From an uncultured Clostridia bacterium (GTDB lineage: Bacteria; Bacillota; Clostridia; Christensenellales; Aristaeellaceae): 40,206 nucleotides of DNA. Of the stretch, positions 7,072-14,985 are shown one piece after another. Position 1 is the first letter of the stretch; each line of letters opens with the position of its first letter. The notes below the pieces were generated by a model. It saw only the letters and a list, made by a program, of their open reading frames with translations. It searched no databases and was not told the DNA's origin. The translations under genes and the position numbers were made by a program. The stretch covers positions 1-40,206 of the forward strand of contig CAMVHE010000023.1 in NCBI GenBank assembly GCA_947167215.1, read 5' to 3'.

Positions 7072-7182
7072 CATGCTCTTGCACCGACCTTTAGGGCGGC
7101 GACCTGAGCATGAAGATTTTAGTTGGCTGCCTGTGCAGCAAACCTTGTCGGGTATCCGCAGTGAACTTGAACGGAGGTACAC
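7072..7182 (+). promoter_or_regulatory. Structured leader of panT-coaX, riboswitch-like, class not recognised
   Basis: The leader contains (a) CATGCTC/GAGCATG (7072-7078 with 7106-7112) closing a stem, although its first two or three bases may precede the transcription start; (b) an inner hairpin CCG-a-CCT/GGG-CGG at 7084-7099; (c) a hairpin GTTgGCTGC/GCAGCaAAC at 7122-7142; (d) GTATCCG (7152-7158) pairing with CGGA..TAC (7172-7180), which traps the GGAGG ribosome binding site. CCGAC of the inner hairpin (7084-7088) can also pair with GTCGG (7147-7151) directly abutting (d), an alternative, pseudoknot-like pairing. Mutually exclusive pairings ending at a masked ribosome binding site suggest translational control. 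It does not match any riboswitch consensus I know, including the pan motif. Confidence 0.45.
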
Positions 7183-7184
7183 AA

Positions 7185-7835
7185 ATGAATCAGAGAAAAA
7201 ATCAGAAGACACTTTCGACTCAATGGATGACAGCAACAGCTTTTATGATGGCTATTACATTGTTGCTGGCGATGACACCGATTGGAAGAATTCAGCTGCC
7301 GTTTTTGACGGCTACGACGCTGCATGTGCCGGTGATTGTGGCGACGCTTGTGCTGGGCTGGCAAGCAGGAGTGCTCTGCGGCCTCACCTTTGGAGTGCAC
7401 AGCTGCATTGTAGGTCTGATGAACCAGGGAATCATCTTTAAAAAGGCATTTGGTAATCCGCTGGTATCGGTAATGCCGCGTGTGCTTTTCCCACTGGTCG
7501 TGTTTGTCTTTGCGGTTTGGCTTGATAAAGCCCTTGCAAAAGTACCCAAAAAGCGGGTTTTCCAGTCGCTGCTGTCTGCTGCGATTGGCACAGCCTGCCA
7601 TACTGCAGTTGTAATGTTTATGATCTATCTGCTCTATGGCGGAGAGATTGCGAGTACGCTTTCAAGCGGTGGTGTGCTGCCGGAAGCAATCACCACCAAT
7701 GGCGTTGGCCTCGGAATTGCTGTAATGGGTGCAGTGAACGGGGTTCCAGAGATGATTGTTGCTGCGATTCTTGTACCGCCGATTGTCCTGGCGTTGGATC
7801 GTGTATTGGGCAAAATGAGGCAGAGTCATAGGTGA
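7185..7835 (+). CDS. ECF transporter S component, probably for pantothenate (PanT-like)
   Basis: A 216-residue hydrophobic protein with about six predicted membrane segments, matching S components of energy-coupling-factor vitamin transporters. The N-terminal segment (TPIGRIQLPF, then TTLHVPVIVATLVLGW at 44-59) is the usual first part of the family. The substrate-binding S component needs a shared EcfA/EcfA'/EcfT module, which is not in the window. Pantothenate is inferred from the next gene, pantothenate kinase coaX, 31 bases downstream in the same transcript. The start is the ATG at 7185 behind GGAGG; an upstream in-frame ATG lies inside the structured leader and was rejected. A hairpin spans the stop codon. 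Confidence 0.8.
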   Translation: MNQRKNQKTLSTQWMTATAFMMAITLLLAMTPIGRIQLPFLTATTLHVPVIVATLVLGWQAGVLCGLTFGVHSCIVGLMNQGIIFKKAFGNPLVSVMPRVLFPLVVFVFAVWLDKALAKVPKKRVFQSLLSAAIGTACHTAVVMFMIYLLYGGEIASTLSSGGVLPEAITTNGVGLGIAVMGAVNGVPEMIVAAILVPPIVLALDRVLGKMRQSHR

Positions 7836-7846
7836 CTCTGCCTTTT
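7819..7846 (+). terminator. Terminator-like hairpin over the panT stop codon
   Basis: Ten-base-pair stem GGCAGAGTCA/TGACTCTGCC (7819-7828, 7833-7842) with loop TAGG, followed by only four T. It overlaps the TGA of panT and lies between panT and coaX. The short T run suggests partial termination or an mRNA-stability element. Confidence 0.55.
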
Positions 7847-7866
7847 CAAAAGAGGAGGACAGGTCC

Positions 7867-8655
7867 ATGATCATGACGATGGACGTAGGTAATACCAATA
7901 TTAAGGCTGCAGTATTTGACGGAAGCAAACTGCTGAAGCGCTGGCGTGCAACAACGGATATTGCGATGACAAGCGATCAGTATGGCATCTTTATGGCAGA
8001 TCTGTTCAGGTACCATGAGCTCAACATGGGAGATATATCTGGAATCATGATTTCTTCGGTGGTACCCGCAATTAACTATACCATCGAGCATATGTGCCGG
8101 GACTACTTTCATTGCGAACCTTCTTTTCTTGTACCGGGACTCAAGACGGGAATAAACATCAAGTATGAAAACCCAAGGGAACTGGGCAGTGACCGAATTG
8201 CTAATGCTGTTGCCGTTGCGCATCTTTACGGCGGGCCTTCCATCTTTATTGACTTTGGAACTGCAACGACATATGGGGTAATAACCAATCGGAATGAGTT
8301 TCTCGGTGGAGCGATCGGGCCTGGCCTGCGTATGATGAATAAGGCGCTTTCTACAGGAACTGCCAAGCTGCCTGCCATAGAACTGGTGGTACCTTCTACA
8401 GCAATTGGCAAAAGTACCGTGTCGAATATTCAATCCGGAATTCTGTACGGATATATCGGCTCTGTGGAACATATTGTGGGTAAAATGCAGGAAGAGCTCG
8501 GAGTAAAGGCGAGAGTGATTGCAACCGGAGGCATGGCATATCTGGTAAAGGAAAATTCTTCTGTCATAGATGAAATCAACCCGGATCTCACACTCCAGGG
8601 ACTGAGGCTTATTTACCAGATAAAACAGACGGGCAGCATCCGGATAAAAGGATAG
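7867..8655 (+). CDS. coaX: Type III pantothenate kinase
   Basis: Phosphorylates pantothenate in the first step of coenzyme A synthesis; type III enzymes are not feedback-inhibited by CoA and usually need a monovalent cation. The 262-residue ASKHA-fold protein shows the phosphate-binding DVGNTN at 6-11, ELGSDRIANAVA near 101-112 with the catalytic-site Asp, DFGTATT around 124-130, GGAIGPGL and a C-terminal ATGG motif. Length is normal. GAGGAGG precedes the ATG by 8 bases. It is co-transcribed with panT, which makes an uptake-and-trapping pair for vitamin B5. Confidence 0.94.
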   Translation: MIMTMDVGNTNIKAAVFDGSKLLKRWRATTDIAMTSDQYGIFMADLFRYHELNMGDISGIMISSVVPAINYTIEHMCRDYFHCEPSFLVPGLKTGINIKYENPRELGSDRIANAVAVAHLYGGPSIFIDFGTATTYGVITNRNEFLGGAIGPGLRMMNKALSTGTAKLPAIELVVPSTAIGKSTVSNIQSGILYGYIGSVEHIVGKMQEELGVKARVIATGGMAYLVKENSSVIDEINPDLTLQGLRLIYQIKQTGSIRIKG

Positions 8656-8841
8656 GGTATCACTATAGTATCAAAAATCCTGTTAATGCTTCAAAAAAAT
8701 TGGTTTTGTGCAATATGCACATGAAAAAAGTGCACAAAAAAACGTCCGATTTTACAAATTACAAAACATAGACTCTGCCATTGTATTAGTTACACTCTCG
8801 GATATCTGAAAAATTGTGAAGTTTTCCTATATTTTTGCGTG

Positions 8842-8874
8842 TGGATGCATGGATGTGTGCAGGCATCCATTTTT
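8842..8874 (+). terminator. Terminator-like hairpin, probably ending panT-coaX
   Basis: TGGATGC (8842-8848) pairs with GCATCCA (8863-8869), or the more compact ATGGATG/CATCCAT forms; it is followed by TTTTTC and more T-rich sequence. Confidence 0.65.
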
Positions 8875-9002
8875 CTTTTATTTTTTTGTAAAAATGGAGG
8901 TTTGTGAAAGTTCACCATGTAAAAGGAATAGAGGAATCCATAAAAAAGAAAGAATAACACCAGAAATCAAAAATGTTCTTGATTTTTGAACATGAATTAC
9001 AG

Positions 9003-9033
9003 AAAAGGAGAATTATGTGCACCTCCTTTTTTT
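9003..9033 (+). terminator. Terminator-like hairpin upstream of the msmX promoter
   Basis: AAAAGGAG (9003-9010) pairs with CTCCTTTT (9023-9030) around a 12-base loop, followed by three more T. It lies before the candidate msmX promoter and could stop transcripts from upstream or act as an attenuator. Confidence 0.5.
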
Positions 9034-9047
9034 GTGAAGATAAACGA

Positions 9048-9077
9048 TTGTCGAAAGGTGAAATCAGCCTGTATAAT
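9048..9077 (+). promoter_or_regulatory. Candidate promoter of msmX
   Basis: TTGTCG (9048-9053), 18-base spacer, TATAAT (9072-9077). Confidence 0.55.
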
Positions 9078-9140
9078 TACGCAAGAAGCGCCGAAGAAGA
9101 TTTAGGCGTCAAATATATTTTTGTTAGGAGGAGTTTTACC

Positions 9141-10262
9141 ATGGCAAGCTTGAAACTCAATCACATCTACAAAATCTATTCCGGCAACGTAACGGCGGTT
9201 TCCGATTTCTGTCTCGACATAGAGGATAAGGAATTCATCGTTCTAGTCGGACCTTCCGGCTGCGGTAAGTCCACAACGCTGAGAATGGTAGCTGGCCTCG
9301 AAGAGATCAGTGAAGGAGAGCTGTACATTGGTGATCGCCTGGTCAATGATGTCGCGCCGAAGGACCGTGACATTGCCATGGTTTTCCAGAACTATGCTCT
9401 CTATCCGCACATGACTGTGTATGAGAATATGGCCTTTGGTCTGAAACTCCGCAAGAAACCCAAGGACGAAATCGATAAGTTGGTCCGTGAGGCTGCTAAG
9501 ATTCTTTCTATTGAACAGCTCCTCAACCGTAAGCCAAAGGCTCTGTCCGGTGGTCAGCGCCAGCGTGTTGCTCTCGGTCGTGCAATCGTTCGTGACCCTA
9601 AAGTCTTCCTGATGGACGAACCATTGTCCAACCTGGACGCCAAGCTGCGTGTTCAGATGCGTACAGAGATTACCAAACTGCATCAGCGCCTGCAGACCAC
9701 CTTTATCTATGTTACCCATGACCAGACGGAAGCTATGACGATGGGCACCCGTATTGTTGTCATGAAAGATGGTTTCATTCAGCAGGTTGATACTCCTCAG
9801 AATCTGTATGATTATCCTGCAAACCTGTTTGTTGGTTCCTTTATCGGCAGCCCGCAGATGAACTTCTTCAATGCGAAGCTTGTTTCCCGCAATGATGGGG
9901 TCTGGGCAGAGTTTGGCAAGAATGCCATCAAGGTTCCTGATTCCAAGGTACGCAAACTGATTGATGAGTCCTACATCGGCAAGGAAGTTGTCATGGGCAT
10001 CCGTCCTGAGAACATTCATGACGAGGAACGTTTCCTGAAGGAAGCTGACAATAACCTGGTTGAATGCGATGTTGAAGTCGTCGAACTCATGGGTTCCGAG
10101 ACCTATCTGTATCTGAAAGCCGACGGCAAGGAAGGCAACGTCATTGCACGTGTTGATCCGCGCAGCACGAGCCGCACCGGTGATACGATCAAGGTTGCAT
10201 TTGAGGTCAACCGTCTCCACTTCTTCGACAAGGATTCCGAAATTACTATCCTGAACCGTTAA
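9141..10262 (+). CDS. msmX: Multi-sugar ABC transporter ATP-binding protein (MsmX/UgpC type)
   Basis: Cytoplasmic ATPase that energises carbohydrate ABC importers; in Firmicutes one MsmX-type ATPase often serves several sugar permeases encoded elsewhere. The 373-residue protein has Walker [10 protein letters not shown] at 37-45, the Q-loop [11 protein letters not shown] near 81-91, signature LSGGQ at 135-139, Walker B FLMDEP at 156-161, the switch His193 in THDQTEA, and a C-terminal OB/TOBE domain (about 235-373) typical of sugar ATPases. The start is the ATG at 9141 behind AGGAGGAG. No permease or binding-protein genes are adjacent, which fits a stand-alone shared ATPase. It has its own promoter and a strong terminator. 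The exact substrate set is unknown. Confidence 0.93.
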   Translation: MASLKLNHIYKIYSGNVTAVSDFCLDIEDKEFIVLVGPSGCGKSTTLRMVAGLEEISEGELYIGDRLVNDVAPKDRDIAMVFQNYALYPHMTVYENMAFGLKLRKKPKDEIDKLVREAAKILSIEQLLNRKPKALSGGQRQRVALGRAIVRDPKVFLMDEPLSNLDAKLRVQMRTEITKLHQRLQTTFIYVTHDQTEAMTMGTRIVVMKDGFIQQVDTPQNLYDYPANLFVGSFIGSPQMNFFNAKLVSRNDGVWAEFGKNAIKVPDSKVRKLIDESYIGKEVVMGIRPENIHDEERFLKEADNNLVECDVEVVELMGSETYLYLKADGKEGNVIARVDPRSTSRTGDTIKVAFEVNRLHFFDKDSEITILNR

Positions 10263-10314
10263 GAAGGGGAAAACCTGCTGCAGCTGGTGGCAGGTGATAA
10301 GAAAATTAAATAAT

Positions 10315-10348
10315 ACACATGGCATAATAATTCAATTATGCCATGTGT
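10315..10348 (+). terminator. Intrinsic terminator of msmX
   Basis: Fourteen-base-pair stem ACACATGGCATAAT/ATTATGCCATGTGT (10315-10328, 10335-10348), loop AATTCA, followed by T-rich sequence. A smaller hairpin ACCTGC/GCAGGT (10273-10295) precedes it. Confidence 0.8.
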
Positions 10349-10560
10349 TTGCTTTGTATTGTTTTTTATCCTGATAGAAATCACTTTGAAACTTATCCAA
10401 ATGGAGTCTGGTTCATTTATAGAAGACTCATATATGAAACGAAAAAAGGCTTGCCGGTTCATAAAAATGTAAAAGAAGGACTAGCTTTTTAGAGGATATT
10501 CCTGTATAATAAATCGTCTTAGCGGTAACGTGAACAGGCCATAAGGAAAGGAATACGATT
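10349..10560. other. Intergenic region upstream of the PucR/CdaR-type regulator
   Basis: AT-rich, with no gene recognised. A TATAAT at 10505-10510 is a reasonable -10 but has no convincing -35 at the right distance. AAGGAAAGG before 10561 is the ribosome binding site of the next gene. Confidence 0.4.
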
Positions 10561-11637
10561 ATGATACCGGAAAAGCATTTTTTAAATCAGATCGAACAGG
10601 CATTTTCCCATCTCATTACACAGAAGATCTATCTTCTGGATGTTGAGGGGAATATTCTTCTGCCGTCCGAAGAGGAAGGACAGAAGATTACAATGCCCGA
10701 ATTTATTGATCCCGGCATGTCTGTCGCATACGACAATAAGACCTTTCTCAAGATTGGCATCACACCGGAGCTGATTCTTTGCATCTTTGACCGTGGCGCT
10801 GAAGCGCACAACTGCATTATGCTTGCAGGCGAGATGATTCGGTATATGGGACGCGGTGAAGCGCCGATTCAGACCCGTTACGATGTTTATCGTCGGGTTC
10901 TGCGTGAGGAATTGACCAGTTCTGAACTGGAGGTTCTTGCCCACGAACATCAGATCGAAATTGATAAGACACGATGTGCCATGACGTTCCAAATCCTGCA
11001 GACGGAGCAGGAAACTGCATTTAACATGCTGGATGAAATTGTTCCACGCGCCAACGGAGACCTTATTGTGGAAATGGATCGTCATACCGTGGTAGTTCTG
11101 AAGAGCATGGATAATGTAGAGAGCTTCGATGAACTTCGCCAGCTGGCGGAAGCTGTACAGCAGACGCTGCTGGATGAGGATGGCAAGTCATGCGTTGTAG
11201 GCGTTGGTGAACCGAGAAAGACTTTCCCGGAAATTGGAGAAAGTTATCGGGAATCCCGGAGAGCAGTGGAGGTCGGCCGTATTTTTGTACCGGATCAGAG
11301 GGTGTATGTCTACCGGAACCTGGTCCTTGAACGTTTTCTGATGGACATCCCCAGAGAAATGGGGATTCGCTATCACAGCATACTCTTTAATCGCAAGACA
11401 TCAAGACTGTTCAATGAAGAGATGCTGCATACCATCGAGATGTTCTTTGCCAAAGATCTCAACCTGTCAGATACCGCCCGGCAGCTGTATATTCACCGTA
11501 ATACGTTGGTATACCGTCTTGACAAGGTTCAGCGTCAAACTGGCTTAGATCTGCGTAAGTTTGATGATGCCGTCACCTTCAAGATGATGATGCTGTTAGG
11601 AAAGAGCGGACAGGATAAGCCACGTCCCGTGTATTGA
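10561..11637 (+). CDS. PucR/CdaR-type helix-turn-helix transcriptional regulator
   Basis: A 358-residue regulator. The C-terminal part (about 299-346: NLSDTARQLYIHRNTLVYRL and following) is the PucR/CdaR HTH domain, with its typical 'D..L..TA..L.iHRNTv.YRl..i' pattern. The middle (about 110-260) resembles the degenerate GGDEF-like segment of this family. The N-terminal 100 residues should be the sensor but do not match the diacid-recognition domain clearly, so the ligand is unknown. Family members control sugar-diacid, purine or amino-acid metabolism. It sits between a sugar ABC ATPase and a protease, each behind its own terminator, so the neighbours give no firm clue to the regulon. Confidence 0.8.
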   Translation: MIPEKHFLNQIEQAFSHLITQKIYLLDVEGNILLPSEEEGQKITMPEFIDPGMSVAYDNKTFLKIGITPELILCIFDRGAEAHNCIMLAGEMIRYMGRGEAPIQTRYDVYRRVLREELTSSELEVLAHEHQIEIDKTRCAMTFQILQTEQETAFNMLDEIVPRANGDLIVEMDRHTVVVLKSMDNVESFDELRQLAEAVQQTLLDEDGKSCVVGVGEPRKTFPEIGESYRESRRAVEVGRIFVPDQRVYVYRNLVLERFLMDIPREMGIRYHSILFNRKTSRLFNEEMLHTIEMFFAKDLNLSDTARQLYIHRNTLVYRLDKVQRQTGLDLRKFDDAVTFKMMMLLGKSGQDKPRPVY

Positions 11638-11645
11638 GTACCTGA

Positions 11646-11670
11646 AGCCGGCCGTGATGGTCGGCTTTTT
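11646..11670 (+). terminator. Intrinsic terminator after the PucR/CdaR-type regulator
   Basis: Eight-pair stem AGCCGGCC/GGTCGGCT (one G-T pair), loop GTGAT, then TTTTTC. It ends only 21 bases before the protease gene, whose transcription may depend on partial readthrough since no separate promoter is evident. Confidence 0.85.
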
Positions 11671-11691
11671 CTAGCAGAAAAGGAGAAATCG

Positions 11692-12894
11692 ATGAAAAAG
11701 ACAAGAATCGCATTGCTGAGCCTCACGCTGCTTGTGTGTTTCATGGCAGCAAACGCGCTGGCACTGACTTGGCCTCTGGGAAATTCAAAAGATATGGTAA
11801 CTATCTCCAGGGAAGAGTATGAAAACCTGCTGAAGTACGAAAAGCTTGAGCTTCTTAGGCAGATTGTTGAAACCTATTATTATGAAGACGTGGATGAGGA
11901 AAAACTTCTGGACGGTGCGGCAGCAGGCCTGATGGCTGGCATCGGGGATGTTTACAGCTGCTACTATACAAAGGAAGAGATGGAGTCCTTCAACGAGGAA
12001 ACGGAAGGCCTCTATGCCGGCATTGGATGTCAGCTTCTGGCAGATCCGGAAGATCATATGATTACTGTAATCCGCGTTTTCAAGGGTAGCCCTGCGGAAG
12101 ATGTGGGAATTATGGCAGGCGATAAGATTGTCTATGTCAACGATGAGTACTATACTGCGAACGAAATGGACCAGGCTGTAAAAGTCATGCGGGGCACTCC
12201 TGGAACGGATGTGAAAGTTACTGTTCTGAGGGATCTGGAGACCATTGACTTTGACATTACGCGGCAGATGGTCAGCATTAATTATGTGGAATATCAGATC
12301 CTGCCTGACAATATCGGCTATGTCATGATTTATGACTTTCTTGGTGTGGTTACGGAAGGCGTAGCAGAAGCAGTACGTACTTTCGAAGAAGCAGGAGTCA
12401 GCGGTATGATTATTGACCTTCGCAATAATGGCGGAGGCTTGGTGGATTCAGCAGTAGGTATCGCAGATCTGATTCTTCCGGAGGGAGTTGTCGTATCCAT
12501 GCGGGATAAAGCAGGAAACGTCAGCGAAGAACGGATCGATAATGAGTATTACAAGGTGCCGATAGTGGTCCTTGTAAATGGCTATTCCGCCAGTGCTTCC
12601 GAGATACTTGCCGGAGCAATCCGGGACTACCATGCCGGTACGCTGGTGGGTACCAAGACCTTTGGAAAGGGCATTGTGCAGAGCGCCATGGAGTTCCCGG
12701 ATGGGACAGGTATGAAAGTAACCAGCGCTAGATACTATACACCCAGCGGAGAGTGCATCCATGAAATCGGTATCGAGCCGGATGTGGAATGCGAATTGGA
12801 TGAAGAGGCAACAAAGCTTTTTGCCCGTAATGCTTTGCCTATGGAGAAAGATGAACAGCTGCAAAAAGCTATCGCCATACTGAAAGGTGAATAG
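11692..12894 (+). CDS. S41 family C-terminal processing peptidase (CtpA/Prc-like)
   Basis: Serine protease of the cell envelope that trims or degrades proteins from their C-termini. The 400-residue protein has a Lys/Arg start and hydrophobic segment (about 5-25) consistent with a signal peptide or membrane anchor, a PDZ domain (about 105-190), and the S41 core with NGYSASASEI holding the predicted nucleophile Ser301 and FGKG with general-base Lys326; the 25-residue spacing matches E. coli Prc. IDLRNNGGGL near 241-250 is the usual substrate-strand motif. Length is normal for Gram-positive Ctp proteins. The glycosyltransferase cluster starts 19 bases downstream and is probably co-transcribed. 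Its targets are unknown. Confidence 0.92.
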   Translation: MKKTRIALLSLTLLVCFMAANALALTWPLGNSKDMVTISREEYENLLKYEKLELLRQIVETYYYEDVDEEKLLDGAAAGLMAGIGDVYSCYYTKEEMESFNEETEGLYAGIGCQLLADPEDHMITVIRVFKGSPAEDVGIMAGDKIVYVNDEYYTANEMDQAVKVMRGTPGTDVKVTVLRDLETIDFDITRQMVSINYVEYQILPDNIGYVMIYDFLGVVTEGVAEAVRTFEEAGVSGMIIDLRNNGGGLVDSAVGIADLILPEGVVVSMRDKAGNVSEERIDNEYYKVPIVVLVNGYSASASEILAGAIRDYHAGTLVGTKTFGKGIVQSAMEFPDGTGMKVTSARYYTPSGECIHEIGIEPDVECELDEEATKLFARNALPMEKDEQLQKAIAILKGE

Positions 12895-12913
12895 GAAAGA
12901 GGAGAGGGCAGGT

Positions 12914-13957
12914 ATGCCAAAGGTAAGCGTTATTGTGCCGGTGTATCAGGTAGAGGCTTGGCTGGCCAGATGCATTGACAGCATACTGGCCCAAACTCTT
13001 TCCGATTTTGAACTTATTCTGGTGGATGACGGGACACGGGATTCCTCCGGAGAGATCATGGAAGAATACGCGGGCAGGGACATACGGATTCGCACTATTC
13101 ACAAGAAGAACGGAGGACTTTCTTCTGCCCGCAATGCAGGTTTGGAAATTGCATCCGGAGAATATATTGCATTTCTGGATTCGGATGATTATGCCGTGTC
13201 GACCTGGCTGGAGGACACGGTGTCTGCTGCTGAGCGAACGGGTGCGGAAACGGTCCTCTACAATTATTACCGAATGAAGGAAGGGGAGGACACCGGAGAT
13301 CCCTACCTTCCCATACGGGATGATTTTTTTGTGATTCCGGAGTACGGACTTGCAAAATACTTTTATAATTACTGGATGCCATATCGGCATGGACAGGAAG
13401 CTTGGAGCCGGATATACAGGCGGGAGGTAATTGAAAAACATCATCTGCGCTTTGCTCCGAATGATGAAATCTTCGCTGAAGACACCCTCTTTTCCGGGAT
13501 GTATCTCATGCATACCAGAAAGCTCTGCTCGCTGTCCAAACCTTACATATATTATATCCAGAGAGAGGATTCTCTGATGGGAAAACCTAAGCCCCGCCTT
13601 GCAAGACGGCTCATCAACCTGGGAATCCGCTTTACAGAATATGTAAAGGAAACAGGTCATGAACAGGAACTGCATGATGTGATGCCAGTACTTTGCTATG
13701 ACAAGCTTTTCTGCAAAGGGATACGTCTCGATCCCAGTACGCAGGACGTACGCGAGGCAATGCATGATGCGCTGCAAAATGAGACATTAAAGCAACTGCT
13801 TAAGGATCTTCGGGGAATCTCGCCTCTGTTATCCTATATGCTTGCGACGCGCAAAGGAGTTGCAACCCAGGTACGCGGAAGGATTTTTGCTGCCAGATGG
13901 CTGAAAGACGATATCGACGGGGCGATGGCCCTCATACAGAATCGGGTGGGGGTATGA
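12914..13957 (+). CDS. Glycosyltransferase family 2 (1st of four)
   Basis: A 347-residue GT-A fold enzyme expected to transfer a sugar from a nucleotide-sugar onto a growing surface glycan on the cytoplasmic face of the membrane. Visible: strand VSVIVPVYQ at 4-12, LVDDGT with Asp38-Asp39 (nucleotide binding), SSARNAGL near 70-77, and the metal-binding DSDD at 89-92. The C-terminal 200 residues are variable and not predicted to be membrane-embedded. The start is the ATG at 12914 with GGAGAGG upstream; a GTG overlapping the protease stop was rejected because it adds no conserved residues. It overlaps the next gene by four bases (ATGA). The sugar donor and acceptor are not predictable. Confidence 0.9.
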   Translation: MPKVSVIVPVYQVEAWLARCIDSILAQTLSDFELILVDDGTRDSSGEIMEEYAGRDIRIRTIHKKNGGLSSARNAGLEIASGEYIAFLDSDDYAVSTWLEDTVSAAERTGAETVLYNYYRMKEGEDTGDPYLPIRDDFFVIPEYGLAKYFYNYWMPYRHGQEAWSRIYRREVIEKHHLRFAPNDEIFAEDTLFSGMYLMHTRKLCSLSKPYIYYIQREDSLMGKPKPRLARRLINLGIRFTEYVKETGHEQELHDVMPVLCYDKLFCKGIRLDPSTQDVREAMHDALQNETLKQLLKDLRGISPLLSYMLATRKGVATQVRGRIFAARWLKDDIDGAMALIQNRVGV

Positions 13958-14985
13958 TCAGTGTCATTATGCCCTGCCGCAATGGGGAAGAATACCTGGA
14001 GGCCGCAATGCGGTCCGTATTGTCGCAGGAAACTGATCTGGAACTTATTTTAATCGATGATGCCTCTACGGATGCAAGCCGCGGCATTGCAGAGAACATA
14101 GCAGCACACGACAAGCGTGTGCGTATTCTGAATGGTTCCGGAATCGGGGTATCTGCTGCCCGCAATGCAGGACTGGCTGCGGCAGTTGGAGAATGGATCT
14201 ATTTTGCTGATGCAGATGATCTCCTTCCTCAGGGTGCTCTGACTGTACTGCTTGAAGAGAGCAGGACAGCAGATATGGTGGTTGGAGCTCACTGCACAAT
14301 GGACGAGAGTGGAAACAAAAAACCGGTATGGCCTGAAAGCCGCTGGATGGATCAGGAAGAAACTGAACGCAGTTATACCGTGGCACTTCGTCTTATTGAA
14401 GGGGACAGTGTTCTCAATATTATGTGCAATAAACTTCATCGCAGGGATTTTCTGCAGAAAATGGATATCCGTCTTCAGGAGAATGTCTGCATCGCAGAAG
14501 ATGCGCTTTTCAATCTACAGTGTGTGCTCTCGGGAGCCAGAATTGCATATGTACATGCGGTCACTTATATTTATCGTACGCATTCCGCGTCGGCCATGCA
14601 TCATGCTGAGGGAAGCCAGCTCCAGATTCATACGCCATGGTTTTCTGCGATGCGGGAGCTGCTGCTTGAAAAAGGAGAAATGAAGCAGTATTATGAGGCT
14701 TATGCTGACAGTGTGATTCTCCGGCTTTATAAGGATGGCGGTGTTGTTCATGTGATGAAGAATATGGATAAGGTCAAGACACTGCTTCTGCTGCCGGAGG
14801 ATACAGTTCATACACTATCTCCCAGTGTTCTTCGCTTCTATCATCGCATTGAAAAGGACGTTTTTTTCAAAACCTATCCGCTTCGGGCATTTCGACAGAT
14901 TCTGGTACGAAAAGCGAAGATGATGGCGTTCATGCTTCGGCGTTCCCGGGAACGCCGAGCTCTGCTCTTTTGGGAGGATGTATGA
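13954..14985 (+). CDS. Glycosyltransferase family 2 (2nd of four)
   Basis: A 343-residue GT2 enzyme. Key features are ISVIMPCRNG at 2-11, LIDDAS with Asp35-Asp36, VSAARNAGL at 66-74, and metal-binding DADD at 86-89. The ATG overlaps the stop of the previous gene as ATGA, so translation is likely coupled. It is clearly a paralogue of its three neighbours, but it diverges after the first 110 residues, suggesting a different acceptor. No transmembrane segment was seen. Confidence 0.9.
   Translation: MISVIMPCRNGEEYLEAAMRSVLSQETDLELILIDDASTDASRGIAENIAAHDKRVRILNGSGIGVSAARNAGLAAAVGEWIYFADADDLLPQGALTVLLEESRTADMVVGAHCTMDESGNKKPVWPESRWMDQEETERSYTVALRLIEGDSVLNIMCNKLHRRDFLQKMDIRLQENVCIAEDALFNLQCVLSGARIAYVHAVTYIYRTHSASAMHHAEGSQLQIHTPWFSAMRELLLEKGEMKQYYEAYADSVILRLYKDGGVVHVMKNMDKVKTLLLLPEDTVHTLSPSVLRFYHRIEKDVFFKTYPLRAFRQILVRKAKMMAFMLRRSRERRALLFWEDV

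Larger units (their letters stand above)
8656..9140 (+). other. Long non-coding region between coaX and msmX, AT-rich and hairpin-rich
   Basis: No gene is supported in these 485 bases. It holds a TGTGCA/TGCACA palindrome (8707-8721); a further GTGCAC (8730-8735), so that TTTTGTGCA (8704-8712) can alternatively pair with TGCACAAAA (8731-8739); the terminator-like hairpin at 8842-8874; an ATGTTC/GAACAT inverted repeat near 8972-8992; a second terminator-like hairpin at 9003-9033 whose loop again carries GTGCAC; and a promoter at 9048-9077. An open frame reading in-frame into msmX from 8973 or 9015 runs over the promoter and was not used. Confidence 0.5.

Noticed and set aside
8895-8990. Possible 31-codon ORF in the msmX leader
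   Set aside because: No ribosome binding site and low-complexity composition; chance frame in AT-rich DNA.
8973-9140. In-frame extension of msmX by 42-56 codons
   Set aside because: It would include the candidate promoter and a terminator hairpin, has no homology to MsmX N-termini, and the ATG at 9141 has an excellent ribosome binding site.
12887-12914. GTG start nine codons upstream for the first glycosyltransferase
   Set aside because: Overlaps the protease stop and adds residues not conserved in GT2 proteins; ATG 12914 has a ribosome binding site.
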